The notes: generated from the letters alone by a model not told the origin. DNA of 64,000 nucleotides from Vibrio fortis (GCF_000695685.1 NZ_JFFR01000002.1:744001-808000), one strand, 5' to 3'. Shown: positions 48,411 to 58,486, counted from the first letter of the stretch. Translations and numbers: made by a program.

Positions 48411-49171
48411 GCTTCACCTTCTTCTTTTTTCTGTTCGTTGCTCATGATTTCGTCACCGAAAATGTCTTGTTGAGCATCTTGTTCTGCCTCTTCTTGCTCT
48501 TCGTTAAGCAAGCTACCTTGGTTTGGTTCTTGAGTATGAACCACGGCTTCACCGTCACGGATTAGGCGCAGTTGTGCTTCGCGCATATCGTCACCAACGC
48601 GTACATCCGCACCAAAGCGGAATACCGCTTCACTAATACGGAATTTACCCGTTTCACCGATGGAGATAAGCATGCCGATACGGCGTAGACGACGTAGAGA
48701 CGTTCTCACTTTTTCGAACAGTTTCTCTTTGTCTAAATCAGAACCAGAAGCACGGTTGGTTGCCAGCTTCATCAGTTTCTTTTCATCAGCAAGAGCCATC
48801 AACTCTTCGAACAGCTCTTGGTTGGTGAAGATACCTTCATGGGCCAAGCGCTCAGGGCTTAGGTAAAGGAAACACAACACCTTACCCACCAGCATATCGA
48901 GCTCTGATAGTACGCTTCGGCCAATCAAAGAGGTTGAACGAGGACGTAGGTAGAAGAAGCCCTCTGGCGCTTTTACCAACTCGGTATTGTAGCGTTGATA
49001 AAACTGTTGAAGTTCCAGTTCGAAGTCCGACAACAGTGCGTGATTATCTAGATCTTCTGTTGAAATATGCTTACCTGAACGCAGCATGCTATCAAGCGCT
49101 GGGAACAGTGGGTTCGCAATCGCTTTTACCAGTTTCTCTGGCATGTAATCATCAGTACTTGTTAATGACAT
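48407..49171 (-). CDS. mukE: Chromosome partition protein MukE
   Basis: A 254-aa two-winged-helix protein. [47 protein letters not shown] and [26 protein letters not shown] are MukE blocks. The acidic C-terminal tail with Gln/Glu is longer than in E. coli. ATG 49171 (MSLTSTDD) is preferred over a start at 49189. It overlaps mukF by 20 bp and mukB by 4 bp. Confidence 0.97.
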   Translation of the reverse strand: MSLTSTDDYMPEKLVKAIANPLFPALDSMLRSGKHISTEDLDNHALLSDFELELQQFYQRYNTELVKAPEGFFYLRPRSTSLIGRSVLSELDMLVGKVLCFLYLSPERLAHEGIFTNQELFEELMALADEKKLMKLATNRASGSDLDKEKLFEKVRTSLRRLRRIGMLISIGETGKFRISEAVFRFGADVRVGDDMREAQLRLIRDGEAVVHTQEPNQGSLLNEEQEEAEQDAQQDIFGDEIMSNEQKKEEGEA

Positions 49172-50489
49172 TTGCTTGTACCTTTGCACCGAAATCGTTG
49201 ATTGCCTGCCAATCAGGCTGGATCGCCTGATAGTCAGACTCTGAGTAACCTAAGCGCACCGCTTGGTCGACAACAATTCTGGCTAAATCAAAATGGTGTG
49301 TGCGTGGGTGTTCTGCAAGGTAGTCTCGCAGTACTAGGCCAAGGTCGATTGGCGTCCCTTGCTGTTTGTGAACCTTCAACATCTCAGCAATTCTATCTGA
49401 GAGGTAATCGTTCACTTGTTCAAATTCTTCGTACTCTACATCGAGTGGCGCTTGACCCATTACCTCATCGTCACGAAGCACTAGAGCCTCATCACGTAGG
49501 TCTGTGAGCTTCTCAGCATCGGCATACGTCAATAGCCACGGTGCATCAAAATAATCGGTTACCGACTGACGCAGTCGTTGGCTGAACGCGCGGTTCTTAT
49601 CCATATCGATGGCAGTACGAATAAACTTATGTACGTGGCGGTCGTAACCAATCCATAGATCTATGGCTTGCTGGCCCCAACTTGTGATTCGGTCTAGCTT
49701 CATCTGCAGACCGAATAGGGTTTCACCAACGAACTCTAGCTCGTCATCACCATAAACAATCTCTTGGATATCAAGAATCTGTGTTTGTAGCTCATCACCA
49801 GCCGCTTGTAAGGTATCTTGAAGCTCTTTTAACGTTGCAGAGGTTTCAGATAACAGAGCTTCACAGTTATTGATCGCTTCACGCCAATCTTTGTTAAGAA
49901 GGTCCGCAATCTGCTGTTTAACAGTCTGTTGCTGCTCATCCATTACACGTTGGTTAAGATCGATTTGGTCAAAGATCTCACCAACTGAGTATTTTAGGAC
50001 GCCATAAACGTTTTTACGCCAGTGGCCCGGCGTTCCGCCTTTTTGTGCGGCTTCAATGGCCTTCGCCATCTCGTCAGCAACCATCGATAGTTGAATCGAT
50101 AGTTTTAACTTTGAGAATTGGCGGTGACGTAGGTAGTAATCTGAAATACTAATTGCGAGCGGCGATAGACGATAAATGCTCGCGCCATCGGTAATTTCGC
50201 TGGTAAAACGGCTAATCAATTTCTGTTTTACCAGTTCATTGATTGCGTTGTTTGCGCGAAACGCTGAGGCTTCGCCGGTATCTTCGAACAGACGAGTGAC
50301 AATGGTAAACGCGTCGTGCAGTTCACCCTCACCTAACTCTTCATCGAACCTTTCGTTGCTTAGTACTGCGATAGCAATTAGAAATGCCAATCGCTCAGGC
50401 GGCAAATTTAATGAAAAATCATGCTGCTTGACCCAGCCCACCAACTCATCAATTGGCTGCTCTTCGGCAGTTTGAGTCATTTCACTCAT
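49152..50489 (-). CDS. mukF: Chromosome partition protein MukF (kleisin)
   Basis: A 445-aa kleisin. The N-terminal winged helix ([22 protein letters not shown]), the helical middle and the C-terminal winged helix that binds the MukB head are recognisable. ATG 50489 has AGGA 7 nt upstream; the 50519 start is rejected. It is the second gene of the conserved cmoM-mukFEB unit. Confidence 0.97.
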   Translation of the reverse strand: MSEMTQTAEEQPIDELVGWVKQHDFSLNLPPERLAFLIAIAVLSNERFDEELGEGELHDAFTIVTRLFEDTGEASAFRANNAINELVKQKLISRFTSEITDGASIYRLSPLAISISDYYLRHRQFSKLKLSIQLSMVADEMAKAIEAAQKGGTPGHWRKNVYGVLKYSVGEIFDQIDLNQRVMDEQQQTVKQQIADLLNKDWREAINNCEALLSETSATLKELQDTLQAAGDELQTQILDIQEIVYGDDELEFVGETLFGLQMKLDRITSWGQQAIDLWIGYDRHVHKFIRTAIDMDKNRAFSQRLRQSVTDYFDAPWLLTYADAEKLTDLRDEALVLRDDEVMGQAPLDVEYEEFEQVNDYLSDRIAEMLKVHKQQGTPIDLGLVLRDYLAEHPRTHHFDLARIVVDQAVRLGYSESDYQAIQPDWQAINDFGAKVQANVINKY

Positions 50490-50625
50490 TGTGGTTCCTG
50501 TTACTGTTCTTTGTAACACCGAACAGATGTCGATGTTACGCCTTTTCTTTATAACGCGGGCTATCAGGTTGTCGACTGTAGCCTAGGAATGCGATGGCAA
50601 CTCTTGTATCACATTCTCCGCTTTT

Positions 50626-51426
50626 TTATTTTGGTTTTTGCGCCCAAACGTGAATATAACGACCTAAAGAGAGGTAAGGCTCTTGGCGACATAGCTGCTT
50701 CTCAAGCTCAAGCACGTCTTCGAATTGATAGTCGCCCATGTATTCCATGTTACCTATGTAATCGCTAAACGAGCGAATACCCGACTTTCCTTTAATCTCA
50801 AGACCCGCCTCTTCTATCCATTGATAGACTTCTTCAGGCTTCAAACCTTTTTGAGGTTGCAGCTTAAACCGTTTTCGATGTGGCATCCCATTTAATACAT
50901 GAGGAATATTGCCACAAATCACATTTTTGAGGACTAATCCGTGATGGTTGTAAAACATAATTGATGCCACGCCACCCGGTTTAACTTGCTCAAGCAGGAT
51001 ATCCAAAGCCTCTTTTGGATCGGCTAACCACTCCATCACGGCATGGAACATCACCATGTCCACAGGCTCATCCATATGCTGTGCAATGTTTTGAACCGGA
51101 GAGTGAATGAATCGATACTGTTCAAGCAAGCCGGCTTTATCAATATCTTGCTGTGCCAATTTCAACATTTCAGAAGAAAGATCACACAGCAACACTTTGT
51201 GCCCCAAGCCAGCTATCTTTTGCGACATCTGAGCTAAACCACCTCCTGCATCCAGAATATGCAAAGGTGATTCATCGGTTTTGAATGTGCTTAACGCTTG
51301 CTCTAAATCTTCCCATACGATGATCTGACGGATCTCTCCTTTGTCAGAGCCGTAAATATTTTTTGCAAATTTGTGGGCAATATCGTCGAAATTACGGTCT
51401 TCAGTCACAGCTACTTGAGTTATCAT
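50626..51426 (-). CDS. cmoM: tRNA 5-carboxymethoxyuridine methyltransferase CmoM (SmtA)
   Basis: The 266-aa SAM-dependent enzyme methylates cmo5U34 to mcmo5U34. TEDRNFDDIAHKFAKNIYGSD, the SAM-binding ILDAGGGLAQMSQKI and DMVMFHAVMEWLADPKEAL match SmtA/CmoM. It is upstream of mukF as in E. coli. It complements cmoA and cmoB, which are at 34,008-35,917 of this window. Confidence 0.96.
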   Translation of the reverse strand: MITQVAVTEDRNFDDIAHKFAKNIYGSDKGEIRQIIVWEDLEQALSTFKTDESPLHILDAGGGLAQMSQKIAGLGHKVLLCDLSSEMLKLAQQDIDKAGLLEQYRFIHSPVQNIAQHMDEPVDMVMFHAVMEWLADPKEALDILLEQVKPGGVASIMFYNHHGLVLKNVICGNIPHVLNGMPHRKRFKLQPQKGLKPEEVYQWIEEAGLEIKGKSGIRSFSDYIGNMEYMGDYQFEDVLELEKQLCRQEPYLSLGRYIHVWAQKPK

Positions 51427-51523
51427 GTCCTATCGTGCCTGCTATTCTGTCACAGGAATTTCAGGAATAAAGAGGCGATGTCTCTTTTTAGTACTAAGTG
51501 ATGTTTTTTCGGACTATTCGGAT

Positions 51524-52399
51524 ATGTTTGAGCTGAAAAAAGTAGTGTCTTCACTGTTGATGCCACTGCCAGCAATGTTAATTCTCGCTTTTCTGGGCTT
51601 AGCCCTTGTTATGTTCACTACAAAACGTAAAACAGGGTGCCTTATCACGCTGTCTGCATTATGTGGCATTTTCCTTATCGCGTTCCAACCCGTTTCTAGC
51701 CAACTTCTTATGCCAATGGAACGCCAGTACACCGCATTCTTACCGACTAATGAACCTGTCGATTACGTAATGGTATTGGGCAGCGGCCATGTGGTGGATG
51801 ACCAAATCCCGCCAACGTCTGAACTTAGCCGAACTGGCCTAATGAGACTGAGTGAAGGTATTCGCATTCAACGAATCTACCCGGGTGCTAAGTTGATTCT
51901 ATCTGGCTATGGTGGTGGCACTGAAGTCAGTAACGCACGTATGATGGCCAAAGTTGCCCTAGCATTAGGCGTAGCCAAACCTGACATTATCTTGCTTGAG
52001 ACAGCCAAAGATACATGGGAAGAAGCGCGTCAGGCTGCAGCGTTTGTAAAAAACAAGCGAATGGTATTAGTGACTTCCGCTAACCATATGCAGCGAGCTC
52101 TTAACGAGTTCCATGACGCTGGTATCAAACCAATTCCTGCGCCAACCAATTTCTTAGCTCAAGAAGGCATAGAAGAACCTTGGAACAAGTACATGCCAAA
52201 AGCAATTTACTTGGAACAAACCGAGCGCTACTGGCACGAAACGATGGGCTTAGTTTGGCAATCACTCCGCGACTGGCTAGATAACCAAAGCACCGAGATG
52301 GAAGAACCGGTTGTAATCTCCGAGCCATCGATGCTTGAAGAAGAGAATGCTACAACCTCTGGTGCAATACCAACGAGCGGCGCACAGCCAGCACTTTAA
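51524..52399 (+). CDS. elyC: Envelope biogenesis protein ElyC (YcbC, DUF218)
   Basis: A 291-aa inner-membrane protein. Two N-terminal TM helices (LLMPLPAMLILAFLGLALVMF and LITLSALCGIFLIAF) precede a DUF218 domain (YVMVLGSGHVVDD, then ILSGYGGGTEVSNARMM and VLVTSANHMQRAL). In E. coli ElyC affects peptidoglycan and ECA intermediates at low temperature. ATG 51524 matches the family start; the frame extends upstream to 51425, where it overlaps the 5' end of cmoM on the other strand. A C-terminal Thr/Pro-rich tail is an unusual addition. Confidence 0.93.
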   Translation: MFELKKVVSSLLMPLPAMLILAFLGLALVMFTTKRKTGCLITLSALCGIFLIAFQPVSSQLLMPMERQYTAFLPTNEPVDYVMVLGSGHVVDDQIPPTSELSRTGLMRLSEGIRIQRIYPGAKLILSGYGGGTEVSNARMMAKVALALGVAKPDIILLETAKDTWEEARQAAAFVKNKRMVLVTSANHMQRALNEFHDAGIKPIPAPTNFLAQEGIEEPWNKYMPKAIYLEQTERYWHETMGLVWQSLRDWLDNQSTEMEEPVVISEPSMLEEENATTSGAIPTSGAQPAL

Positions 52400-52462
52400 T
52401 GCTGTATAACATGGATGGCCATTACTAATGGCCTATGTTCTTTTCAAGCTGATTCCATAAAC

Positions 52463-52496
52463 AAAAAGCCGAGATATTGAATATCTCGGCTTTTTC
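52463..52496. terminator. Bidirectional terminator between elyC and torR
   Basis: GCCGAGATAT, loop TGA, ATATCTCGGC, flanked by A5 and T5, between two convergent genes. Confidence 0.92.
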
Positions 52497-52529
52497 AATT
52501 TCGCTTGTTGAGCATTTTAATTCTGAGCG

Positions 52530-53243
52530 TTAATCGCCAGCAAACATGTAACCTTCACCGTGAACCGTCACAAAGATTTGAGGGTTCTTCGGATCAAACT
52601 CCATCTTGGCACGCATACGACGAATCAATACGTCAATGGTACGGTCGTTTGGCGCATCAACACGGTGGCTAATCATATTTAAGATTCGCTCACGGCTTAA
52701 TACTTGGTTCGGGTACGAAGACAGCGCAACCAATAGCTCATATTCTGCTTTGGTCAATTTCACTGGCTCACCGTTTTTGCTCAGTGCGCGGCGTGGAATA
52801 TCAAATGTCCACTCACCAAAACGAACGATAGATTCGTCTTCTGCCTGCTCAGCGGCACCTGCTGGTGACTTGCGAGCAGCAGAAATTCGCCAAAGTAGGT
52901 TTTTCACTCGAACCAATAACTCGCGAAGTTCGAATGGTTTAGTAACATAATCATCTGCGCCCATCTCTAGGCCTACAATTTTGTCGATGCTATCCGTGCG
53001 TCCAGTAACTAAAATAATCCCAATGTCTGATTGACTGCGTAATTCGCGAGTTAGCATCAATCCATCTTCGCCTGGTAAGTTGATGTCCAGCATAATGAGG
53101 TCAACGTTATTCTCTTCTAGAACGTTTCTCATTTGAGCGCCGCTTTCTGCTTCGCTTACTGTGTAACCCTCATTCTGGAAATATCCAACCAGCTTACTAC
53201 GGGTTACCACATCATCTTCAACGACTAATACGTGATAGCTCAT
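52530..53243 (-). CDS. torR: TMAO-responsive response regulator TorR
   Basis: A 237-aa OmpR/PhoB-type regulator. The receiver domain has the phospho-accepting D53 in LIMLDINLPGEDG and K in TKPFELREL, and the C-terminal winged helix has VKLTKAEYELLVAL and RTIDVLIRRMR. Its sequence resembles E. coli TorR more than ArcA or others (GLMLTRELRSQSDIGIILVTG). torR is divergent from torD. It controls TMAO reductase genes, which are outside the window. Confidence 0.92.
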   Translation of the reverse strand: MSYHVLVVEDDVVTRSKLVGYFQNEGYTVSEAESGAQMRNVLEENNVDLIMLDINLPGEDGLMLTRELRSQSDIGIILVTGRTDSIDKIVGLEMGADDYVTKPFELRELLVRVKNLLWRISAARKSPAGAAEQAEDESIVRFGEWTFDIPRRALSKNGEPVKLTKAEYELLVALSSYPNQVLSRERILNMISHRVDAPNDRTIDVLIRRMRAKMEFDPKNPQIFVTVHGEGYMFAGD

Positions 53244-53499
53244 CTACACCACTTTTCTTATTTAATAGTTTCAGTGACTATTCTATTCATAACTAGTAAC
53301 AATTCTAGTAGTACGCAAGATAAAAGCCAGAAACCTGAATTTTTTTTGATACAAGACAATCTTAAACCTTGCTATTTAACCTCCATCGCAATTCAATATA
53401 GGCATTACTACTAACGAGTGACTTTGCAATTAGCAAATACAACCGTTAGCAAGCCTTCGTACCGCAGATATTACGAAAGACTATATTAGGATTATTGAG

Positions 53500-54147
53500 A
53501 TGAAAGAAACGAAAGCGTTCAATGAACAACGAGCTGAAATCTACTGGTGGCTATCGAGCCTGTTCGCAAAAGAGCTGACTCAAGAAGAACTGGATAACTA
53601 CCACTCGGTTGAGATTCGCTCGTTTTTAACTGGTCTTGGCGACAATGAGACGCTTAAGCCAGCAATCAATAATCTAGTAGATGCGCTTAACCGACTGCAG
53701 AATCGTGAAGACGCTCAACTGGAGCTTTCGTCAGATTTTTGCGAGTTGTTCCTTAAGTCAGACAAATACGGTGCTCTACCGTACGCTTCTATTTACTTAG
53801 ACAAGAGCGGTCTGCTGAACGCCAAGCCAGCTCAAGACATGGAAGCCATCATGGCGTCTTACGGTATCGCCGTAAATCAAGACCTAAAAGAGCCTGCTGA
53901 CCACCTAGCTATCCAGTTGGATTTCCTCGGCAACATTATCATTCGTTCAAACGACCTCGAGAGTGAGCAAGAATTAGAAGCAGCTTTCACTGCACAGCAT
54001 GAATTTGTTGAACAACAACTTCTCAGCTGGGTTCCACAATTTGCAACGAAATGCCGTGAATTTGATGAGTTTGGTTTTTACGCTTGTGTTGCAGAATTGC
54101 TAGCCGCTTTCTGTAAGCTTGATGCGCAATATTTGGCTGGTGAATAA
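53500..54147 (+). CDS. torD: TorD chaperone for TorA maturation
   Basis: A 215-aa TorD/DmsD-type chaperone. [26 protein letters not shown] and [17 protein letters not shown] are the family motifs. It binds the twin-arginine leader of molybdenum enzymes and helps cofactor insertion. It is divergent from torR with 256 bp between. A single TorR-box-like sequence CTATTCATAA (53283-53292) matches 8 of 10 to the E. coli decamer. Confidence 0.92.
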   Translation: MKETKAFNEQRAEIYWWLSSLFAKELTQEELDNYHSVEIRSFLTGLGDNETLKPAINNLVDALNRLQNREDAQLELSSDFCELFLKSDKYGALPYASIYLDKSGLLNAKPAQDMEAIMASYGIAVNQDLKEPADHLAIQLDFLGNIIIRSNDLESEQELEAAFTAQHEFVEQQLLSWVPQFATKCREFDEFGFYACVAELLAAFCKLDAQYLAGE

Positions 54148-54190
54148 ATTCACTAATGACTAAAGGCACAATTTAGGTAGAATGTGACAA

Positions 54191-54215
54191 TTCACCCAGA
54201 TTTCTGGGTGAATTT
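54191..54215 (+). terminator. Intrinsic terminator of torD
   Basis: CACCCAG, loop ATTT, CTGGGTG then AATTTTATT; about 45 bp after the torD stop. Confidence 0.75.
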
Positions 54216-54245
54216 TATTGCGAGTATTTTCTAGTCAGTCTAAAA

Positions 54246-54358
54246 TTGTGACCGCAAACGATAAAATATGAAACATTCTCGAAATGCTATGCTTTAAATT
54301 AGCTAAGAGCATTTCGGTGTTAAGACAAGCCGCTCTCATTAGCGGTTTTTTGTTTTTT
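54246..54358 (+). ncRNA. Candidate small RNA or purR leader upstream of purR
   Basis: CGAAATGCT (54280-54288) and AGCATTTCG (54308-54316) form a perfect 9-bp inverted repeat, followed by CCGCT/AGCGG (54330-54345) and T6 at 54346. ACCGCAAACG at 54251 resembles a PurR half-box. The 54148-54468 region (about 320 bp) otherwise holds the torD terminator at 54191-54215 and the purR leader. It might be a transcript ending before purR, or attenuation of purR. Confidence 0.35.
54329..54358 (+). terminator. Intrinsic terminator upstream of purR
   Basis: CCGCT, loop CTCATT, AGCGG followed by TTTTTTG. It lies 110 bp before the purR start. Confidence 0.65.
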
Positions 54359-54468
54359 AGCACTTTAGTACCGAGAGAGCCCTACACATTCTAAGCTCTT
54401 GTTCTGGTAGCTTAAAACGGCTACTTGCTCCGTACTGCTGAGGAAGTAGCTATCAATAGGATAAAGCC

Positions 54469-55473
54469 ATGGCAACTATAAAAGATGTCGCTCGCTTAGC
54501 TGGCGTATCAACAACCACCGTTTCTCACGTGATCAACAAGACACGTTTCGTAGCAGAAGCGACTCAAGAAAAAGTAAACAAAGCCGTAGACGAATTAAAT
54601 TATGCACCAAGTGCCGTTGCTCGTAGTTTGAAATGTAACTCTACACGCACAATCGGTATGTTAGTAACTCAATCAACTAACCTATTCTTCTCTGAAGTGA
54701 TCGATGGTGTGGAAAGTTACTGTTACCGTCAAGGCTATACGCTGATTCTATGTAACACAGGTGGTATCTACGAGAAGCAACGTGACTACATCCGAATGCT
54801 TGCTGAAAAGCGTGTTGATGGCATCTTAGTAATGTGTTCTGACCTAACGGAAGAACTTCGTGAAATGCTTGACCGTCATGCAGACATTCCAAAAGTTGTT
54901 ATGGATTGGGGTCCTGAAAGTTCACAAGCAGATAAGATCATCGACAACTCTGAAGAAGGTGGCTACCTAGCGACTAAATACCTAGTTGAACGTGGACACG
55001 AACGTATTGCATGTCTAAGTGGTCACTTAGATAAAGCGGCATGTGTCGAACGTATCGCTGGTTACCGTCGTGCACTTGCAGAGGCAGACATTCAAGCGGA
55101 TGACAACCTAATCCTTGAAGGTAACTTCGAGTGTGATACGGCTGTTATCGCTGCAGATAAAATCGCTGCAATGGAAAATCGCCCTACTGCGGTATTCTGT
55201 TTTAACGATACGATGGCGCTTGGTCTTATGAGCCGCCTACAGCAACAAGGTATTAAGATCCCTGAAGATATTTCAGTGATTGGTTACGACAATATTGAGT
55301 TGGCAGAGTACTTCTCACCGCCGTTGACGACCGTTCACCAACCAAAACGTCGTGTCGGTAAGAACGCGTTCGAAATCCTGCTAGAACGTATCAAAGACAA
55401 AGACCACGAAAAACGCGTGTTCGAGATGCATCCAGAGATCATTGAGCGTGCGACAGTAAAAACGTTAAAATAA
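54469..55473 (+). CDS. purR: HTH-type transcriptional repressor PurR
   Basis: A 334-aa LacI-family repressor. The [29 protein letters not shown] is nearly identical to that of E. coli PurR, followed by the hinge helix and the periplasmic-binding-protein core that senses hypoxanthine/guanine. It represses purine and related genes. Start ATG 54469, with AGGA 9 nt upstream. A terminator follows, then the tfoY riboswitch, the same neighbourhood as V. cholerae. Confidence 0.97.
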   Translation: MATIKDVARLAGVSTTTVSHVINKTRFVAEATQEKVNKAVDELNYAPSAVARSLKCNSTRTIGMLVTQSTNLFFSEVIDGVESYCYRQGYTLILCNTGGIYEKQRDYIRMLAEKRVDGILVMCSDLTEELREMLDRHADIPKVVMDWGPESSQADKIIDNSEEGGYLATKYLVERGHERIACLSGHLDKAACVERIAGYRRALAEADIQADDNLILEGNFECDTAVIAADKIAAMENRPTAVFCFNDTMALGLMSRLQQQGIKIPEDISVIGYDNIELAEYFSPPLTTVHQPKRRVGKNAFEILLERIKDKDHEKRVFEMHPEIIERATVKTLK

Positions 55474-55496
55474 CGTAAACTTTAAAAAAATCTAAT

Positions 55497-55528
55497 AAAA
55501 CGCACCCTTTGGTGCGTTTTTTTTATTT
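55497..55528 (+). terminator. Intrinsic terminator of purR
   Basis: AAAACGCACC, loop CTTT, GGTGCGTTTT followed by TTTT. Confidence 0.92.
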
Positions 55529-55641
55529 GTCAAAAATAAAAACCCAGTTGCATATCAAGGCAACAATTAACTGAATTAAGATCACATTTTAGAGTAACAA
55601 GTGTGAACCTCATTCAACAAAAAACTTTATTCTTGATTATA

Positions 55642-55733
55642 CAGTCACGCACAGGGCAAATCACTTGAAAGGGTGAGACGCAAAGCCTCCGGCCTAACCC
55701 ATTATTGGTATGGTAGCGGGGTTACCGATGGCA
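55642..55733 (+). promoter_or_regulatory. Cyclic di-GMP-I (GEMM) riboswitch aptamer upstream of tfoY
   Basis: The aptamer core is clear: CACGCACAGGGCAAA, then GAAAGG, GACGCAAAGCCTCCGGCC and GGTAGCGGGGTTACCGATGG. It closely matches the V. cholerae Vc2 aptamer. It lies 125 bp upstream of tfoY, on the same strand. TCTCGG (55806-55811) can pair with CCGAGA (55844-55849), which contains the ribosome site, and GCAAAATG (55731-55738) with CATTTTGC (55793-55800). These are candidates for the expression platform. Confidence 0.95.
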
Positions 55734-55857
55734 AAATGCAGTATTTCCTACCTTTAGTAGTAATTTACGGCTTATTGACAATTTTATTGCGACATTTTGC
55801 TAATCTCTCGGACCTGCTTATTTGGTGGCGTAATTCAAATACACCGAGATAAACAAT

Positions 55858-56448
55858 ATGGATAAACCGATACTCAAGGACTCAATGAAGTTATTTGAGC
55901 CACTTGGAAAAATAAAGTCACGCTCAATGTTTGGCGGTTTCGGCCTTTTTGCCGATGACACCATGTTTGCATTGGTCGTAAACAATCAGTTGCACATTCG
56001 AGCTGATAAGAATACTACTTCACAATTTGAACAACAGGGCTTCGAACCTTACGTTTACAAAAAACGTGGATTCCCAGTGGTTACTAAGTATTTTGCCCTC
56101 CCAGAAGACCTCTGGCAGACTCAAGAACGTATTATTGAGCTGGCAAAAGCTTCCCTTAACTGTGCTAAAGAAGAGAAACAAATCCAATCATCGGCGAAAC
56201 CGACTCGATTGAAAGATTTGCCAAACCTTCGACTTGCCACAGAGCGTATGTTGAAAAAAGCAGGGATCGATACCGTTGAGAGCTTGTATGAGTCAGGTTC
56301 TGTTAATGCATACAAAGCCATTAAAGAGTCTCATTCATCAAGTGTTAGCTTAGAGCTACTTTGGGCGCTTGAAGGTGCAATCAACGGCACTCATTGGTCT
56401 GTGATACCTCAGCAACGACGCGACGAGCTAATTAGCTCTATTAATTAG
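55858..56448 (+). CDS. tfoY: TfoY, TfoX-family regulator
   Basis: A 196-aa protein with a TfoX N-terminal domain ([20 protein letters not shown]) and a C-terminal domain ([23 protein letters not shown], with a HhH-like [10 protein letters not shown]). In Vibrio TfoY triggers dispersive motility and type VI secretion at low c-di-GMP, while its paralogue TfoX triggers competence. The upstream riboswitch and purR neighbour point to TfoY. ATG 55858, with GAGA 8 nt upstream. Confidence 0.95.
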   Translation: MDKPILKDSMKLFEPLGKIKSRSMFGGFGLFADDTMFALVVNNQLHIRADKNTTSQFEQQGFEPYVYKKRGFPVVTKYFALPEDLWQTQERIIELAKASLNCAKEEKQIQSSAKPTRLKDLPNLRLATERMLKKAGIDTVESLYESGSVNAYKAIKESHSSSVSLELLWALEGAINGTHWSVIPQQRRDELISSIN

Positions 56449-56465
56449 GTCCAAATCACTTAATT

Positions 56466-56497
56466 GTAAAAAGCCACATTAATGTGGCTTTTTTTAT
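56466..56497 (+). terminator. Intrinsic terminator of tfoY
   Basis: AAGCCACATT/AATGTGGCTT stem followed by T7. Confidence 0.92.
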
Positions 56498-56572
56498 TTT
56501 CTTTTGAAAGTTAATCTTTCCTTCTCCTGTCTAACTATACTAACTATAAGCAAAAGATTAAGGGACGCTCCC

Positions 56573-57253
56573 ATGAGTAAGAAAATGATTTTAGGCATAA
56601 TTTTAATTGCCACGATAGTGTTGCTAGCCGTTAACTTTGGTCAGTACTTAACACTTGAAAATGCCAAAGCCCAGCAGGCACTTCTTAATGACTACATAGA
56701 GAGTAACTTTGTTGTCGCGGCAGCAACCTACTTCATTCTCTATATCATGATTACCGCTTTCTCTATCCCAGGCGCTGCTGTGGTCACACTGCTTGGAGCA
56801 GCTCTATTCGGTTTCTGGACTAGCTTATTACTGGTGTCGTTTGCAAGTACCATAGGTGCAACACTAGCGTTTTTGAGTAGCCGTTTTCTACTGCGTGACT
56901 GGGTGCAAGGTAAGTTTGGCGATAAGCTGTCTACCATTAACCAAGGCGTAGAAAAAGATGGCGCATTCTACCTGTTCTCTTTACGTTTGATTCCGGTATT
57001 CCCGTTTTTCTTAATTAACTTATTGATGGGCTTAACACCTATCTCCGTAGGGCGCTACTATTTAACTAGCCAACTAGGAATGCTTCCTGGTACTGCAGTC
57101 TACCTAAACGCTGGTACTCAGCTGGCAGAGATCGATTCGCTGTCAGGCATCGTATCCCCTTCTGTACTGCTTTCGTTCGCACTACTTGGCGTATTCCCAA
57201 TCGCTGCAAAATGGATTATGGGTAAGTTTCGTTCGGCGCCAGTTGCGGAATAG
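56573..57253 (+). CDS. TVP38/TMEM64 (DedA-like) membrane protein
   Basis: A 226-aa polytopic protein. The VTT domain is seen in FSIPGAAVVTLLGAALFGFW, then GATLAFLSSRFLLRDW and LRLIPVFPFFLINLLMGLTPIS, with the family re-entrant GxxxG-type loop. It has about six TM helices. DedA-like proteins are linked to lipid transport across the bilayer. ATG 56573 has AGGGA 8 nt upstream; the longer frame from 56504 is rejected. The next gene follows by 13 bp. Confidence 0.92.
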   Translation: MSKKMILGIILIATIVLLAVNFGQYLTLENAKAQQALLNDYIESNFVVAAATYFILYIMITAFSIPGAAVVTLLGAALFGFWTSLLLVSFASTIGATLAFLSSRFLLRDWVQGKFGDKLSTINQGVEKDGAFYLFSLRLIPVFPFFLINLLMGLTPISVGRYYLTSQLGMLPGTAVYLNAGTQLAEIDSLSGIVSPSVLLSFALLGVFPIAAKWIMGKFRSAPVAE

Positions 57254-57266
57254 ATAAGGAAAATTG

Positions 57267-57587
57267 ATGAAGATATTCAGTGCTGCAAACCCAACAGAGG
57301 CTCACATAATATGTGGGCTTCTAGAGAGTGAAAAAATTGCCTGTGAAGTACGTGGGGAAGGATTGTTTGGTTTAAAGGGGGAAATCCCTTTCTCTGAAGA
57401 AACAGACCCATATGTGTGGCTCTACGAGCCTTCTGATGCAACAGCAGCACTAAATCTCATCAATGCTTATAAGAAGCAACAAGATTCCATCATCTATGAA
57501 GAGTGGCGTTGTAGTCAGTGTCACGAGGTCAACGAAGCCCAGTTTGGCTCTTGTTGGCAGTGTGGCTCACCTTGCCCCGAAACATAA
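57267..57587 (+). CDS. DUF2007 protein with C-terminal zinc ribbon
   Basis: A 106-aa protein. An N-terminal DUF2007 domain (KIFSAANPTEAHIICGLLESEKI) is followed by a zinc ribbon with four Cys in pairs (CSQC ... CWQC). It may bind metal or nucleic acid; function unknown. ATG 57267 is 7 nt after AAGGA; a TTG lies one codon earlier. It probably shares a transcript with the TVP38 gene. Confidence 0.88.
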   Translation: MKIFSAANPTEAHIICGLLESEKIACEVRGEGLFGLKGEIPFSEETDPYVWLYEPSDATAALNLINAYKKQQDSIIYEEWRCSQCHEVNEAQFGSCWQCGSPCPET

Positions 57588-57608
57588 GTTTTGTAAAAAC
57601 GAGTCCCT

Positions 57609-57647
57609 AAAAAAAACAGGAAGCGCAATCGCTTCCTGTTTTTTTGT
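57609..57647. terminator. Bidirectional terminator between DUF2007 gene and hydrolase gene
   Basis: ACAGGAAGCG, loop CAAT, CGCTTCCTGT with A and T tracts on either side; it can terminate both convergent genes. Confidence 0.92.
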
Positions 57648-57688
57648 ATCTCATTAGATTCAAGTAAACGATGCTCGCCACACTCATA

Positions 57689-58486
57689 TTATTTGATTTG
57701 CTTCTGAATAAACTCAATAGAGCGCTGGTTAAACTCTTCGGGTTGCTCCACGTTACAAACGTGACCACAGTTGGCAATTTCCACCAGCTCACTTGATTTA
57801 TGTGCCGCTACCATCTCTTTAACGGGCTTAATGAACATGTAGTCACGCTCTCCCATCAGATACAAAGTTGGAATAGGTAGCTCTCGCTCTTTGAAGTAAC
57901 GCATCAACGGATTAACGTCAGCGGTAAGAATAAACCAGCGCTTAAACTCCTTTTGACACAGCTTTTTCGCTTCGCGGATGAAAAGGTGTCTAGACTCTCG
58001 CTGACTCTTTTGTGGCATAACAATGTAAGCAAACAGGCTGTAAAGCCACATATAAGGGATAATATGTTTACTTAAGTTACCTAATTTAACCAAGACTTGA
58101 GAGCGCGTATTCAAGCGCGTTACAGCACCACCGAGTACCATTGAACGAACACGCTCTGCGGCCAACTCAGCCACATTTCGAACGATAATGGTTCCTAAAG
58201 ACATTCCAACAAAGTGCGCTGAACGAATTTTTAGGTGATCGAGTACTTTAAGAATATCGAGCGTTACCGCTTTGAAGGTGTAGCGGTTACTGATCAGCTC
58301 TTTTAACAAATTGTCGGATTTGCCGTGACCTCTCAAGTCAATCAGCAACAAATTAAAGTGCTGTTTGTAAGCTTTGATCTGTTTAAACCAAATGGACGAA
58401 CTCCCACCAGCACCGTGGACGAAAACGACCCACTCATCACTGGTCGGGTGATTGAATGTTTTATGGAATAATAAACTCTCAGACAT
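57689..58486 (-). CDS. Alpha/beta hydrolase
   Basis: The 265-aa alpha/beta hydrolase has an oxyanion HGAGG motif, the LLLIDLRGHGKSD strand, the nucleophile elbow GMSLG, a late Asp in GERDYMF and His in NCGHVC. The catalytic triad is thus complete. The substrate is not predictable. ATG 58486 (MSESLLFH) is favoured; the frame extends to 58525. It is a single-gene unit. Confidence 0.88.
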   Translation of the reverse strand: MSESLLFHKTFNHPTSDEWVVFVHGAGGSSSIWFKQIKAYKQHFNLLLIDLRGHGKSDNLLKELISNRYTFKAVTLDILKVLDHLKIRSAHFVGMSLGTIIVRNVAELAAERVRSMVLGGAVTRLNTRSQVLVKLGNLSKHIIPYMWLYSLFAYIVMPQKSQRESRHLFIREAKKLCQKEFKRWFILTADVNPLMRYFKERELPIPTLYLMGERDYMFIKPVKEMVAAHKSSELVEIANCGHVCNVEQPEEFNQRSIEFIQKQIK

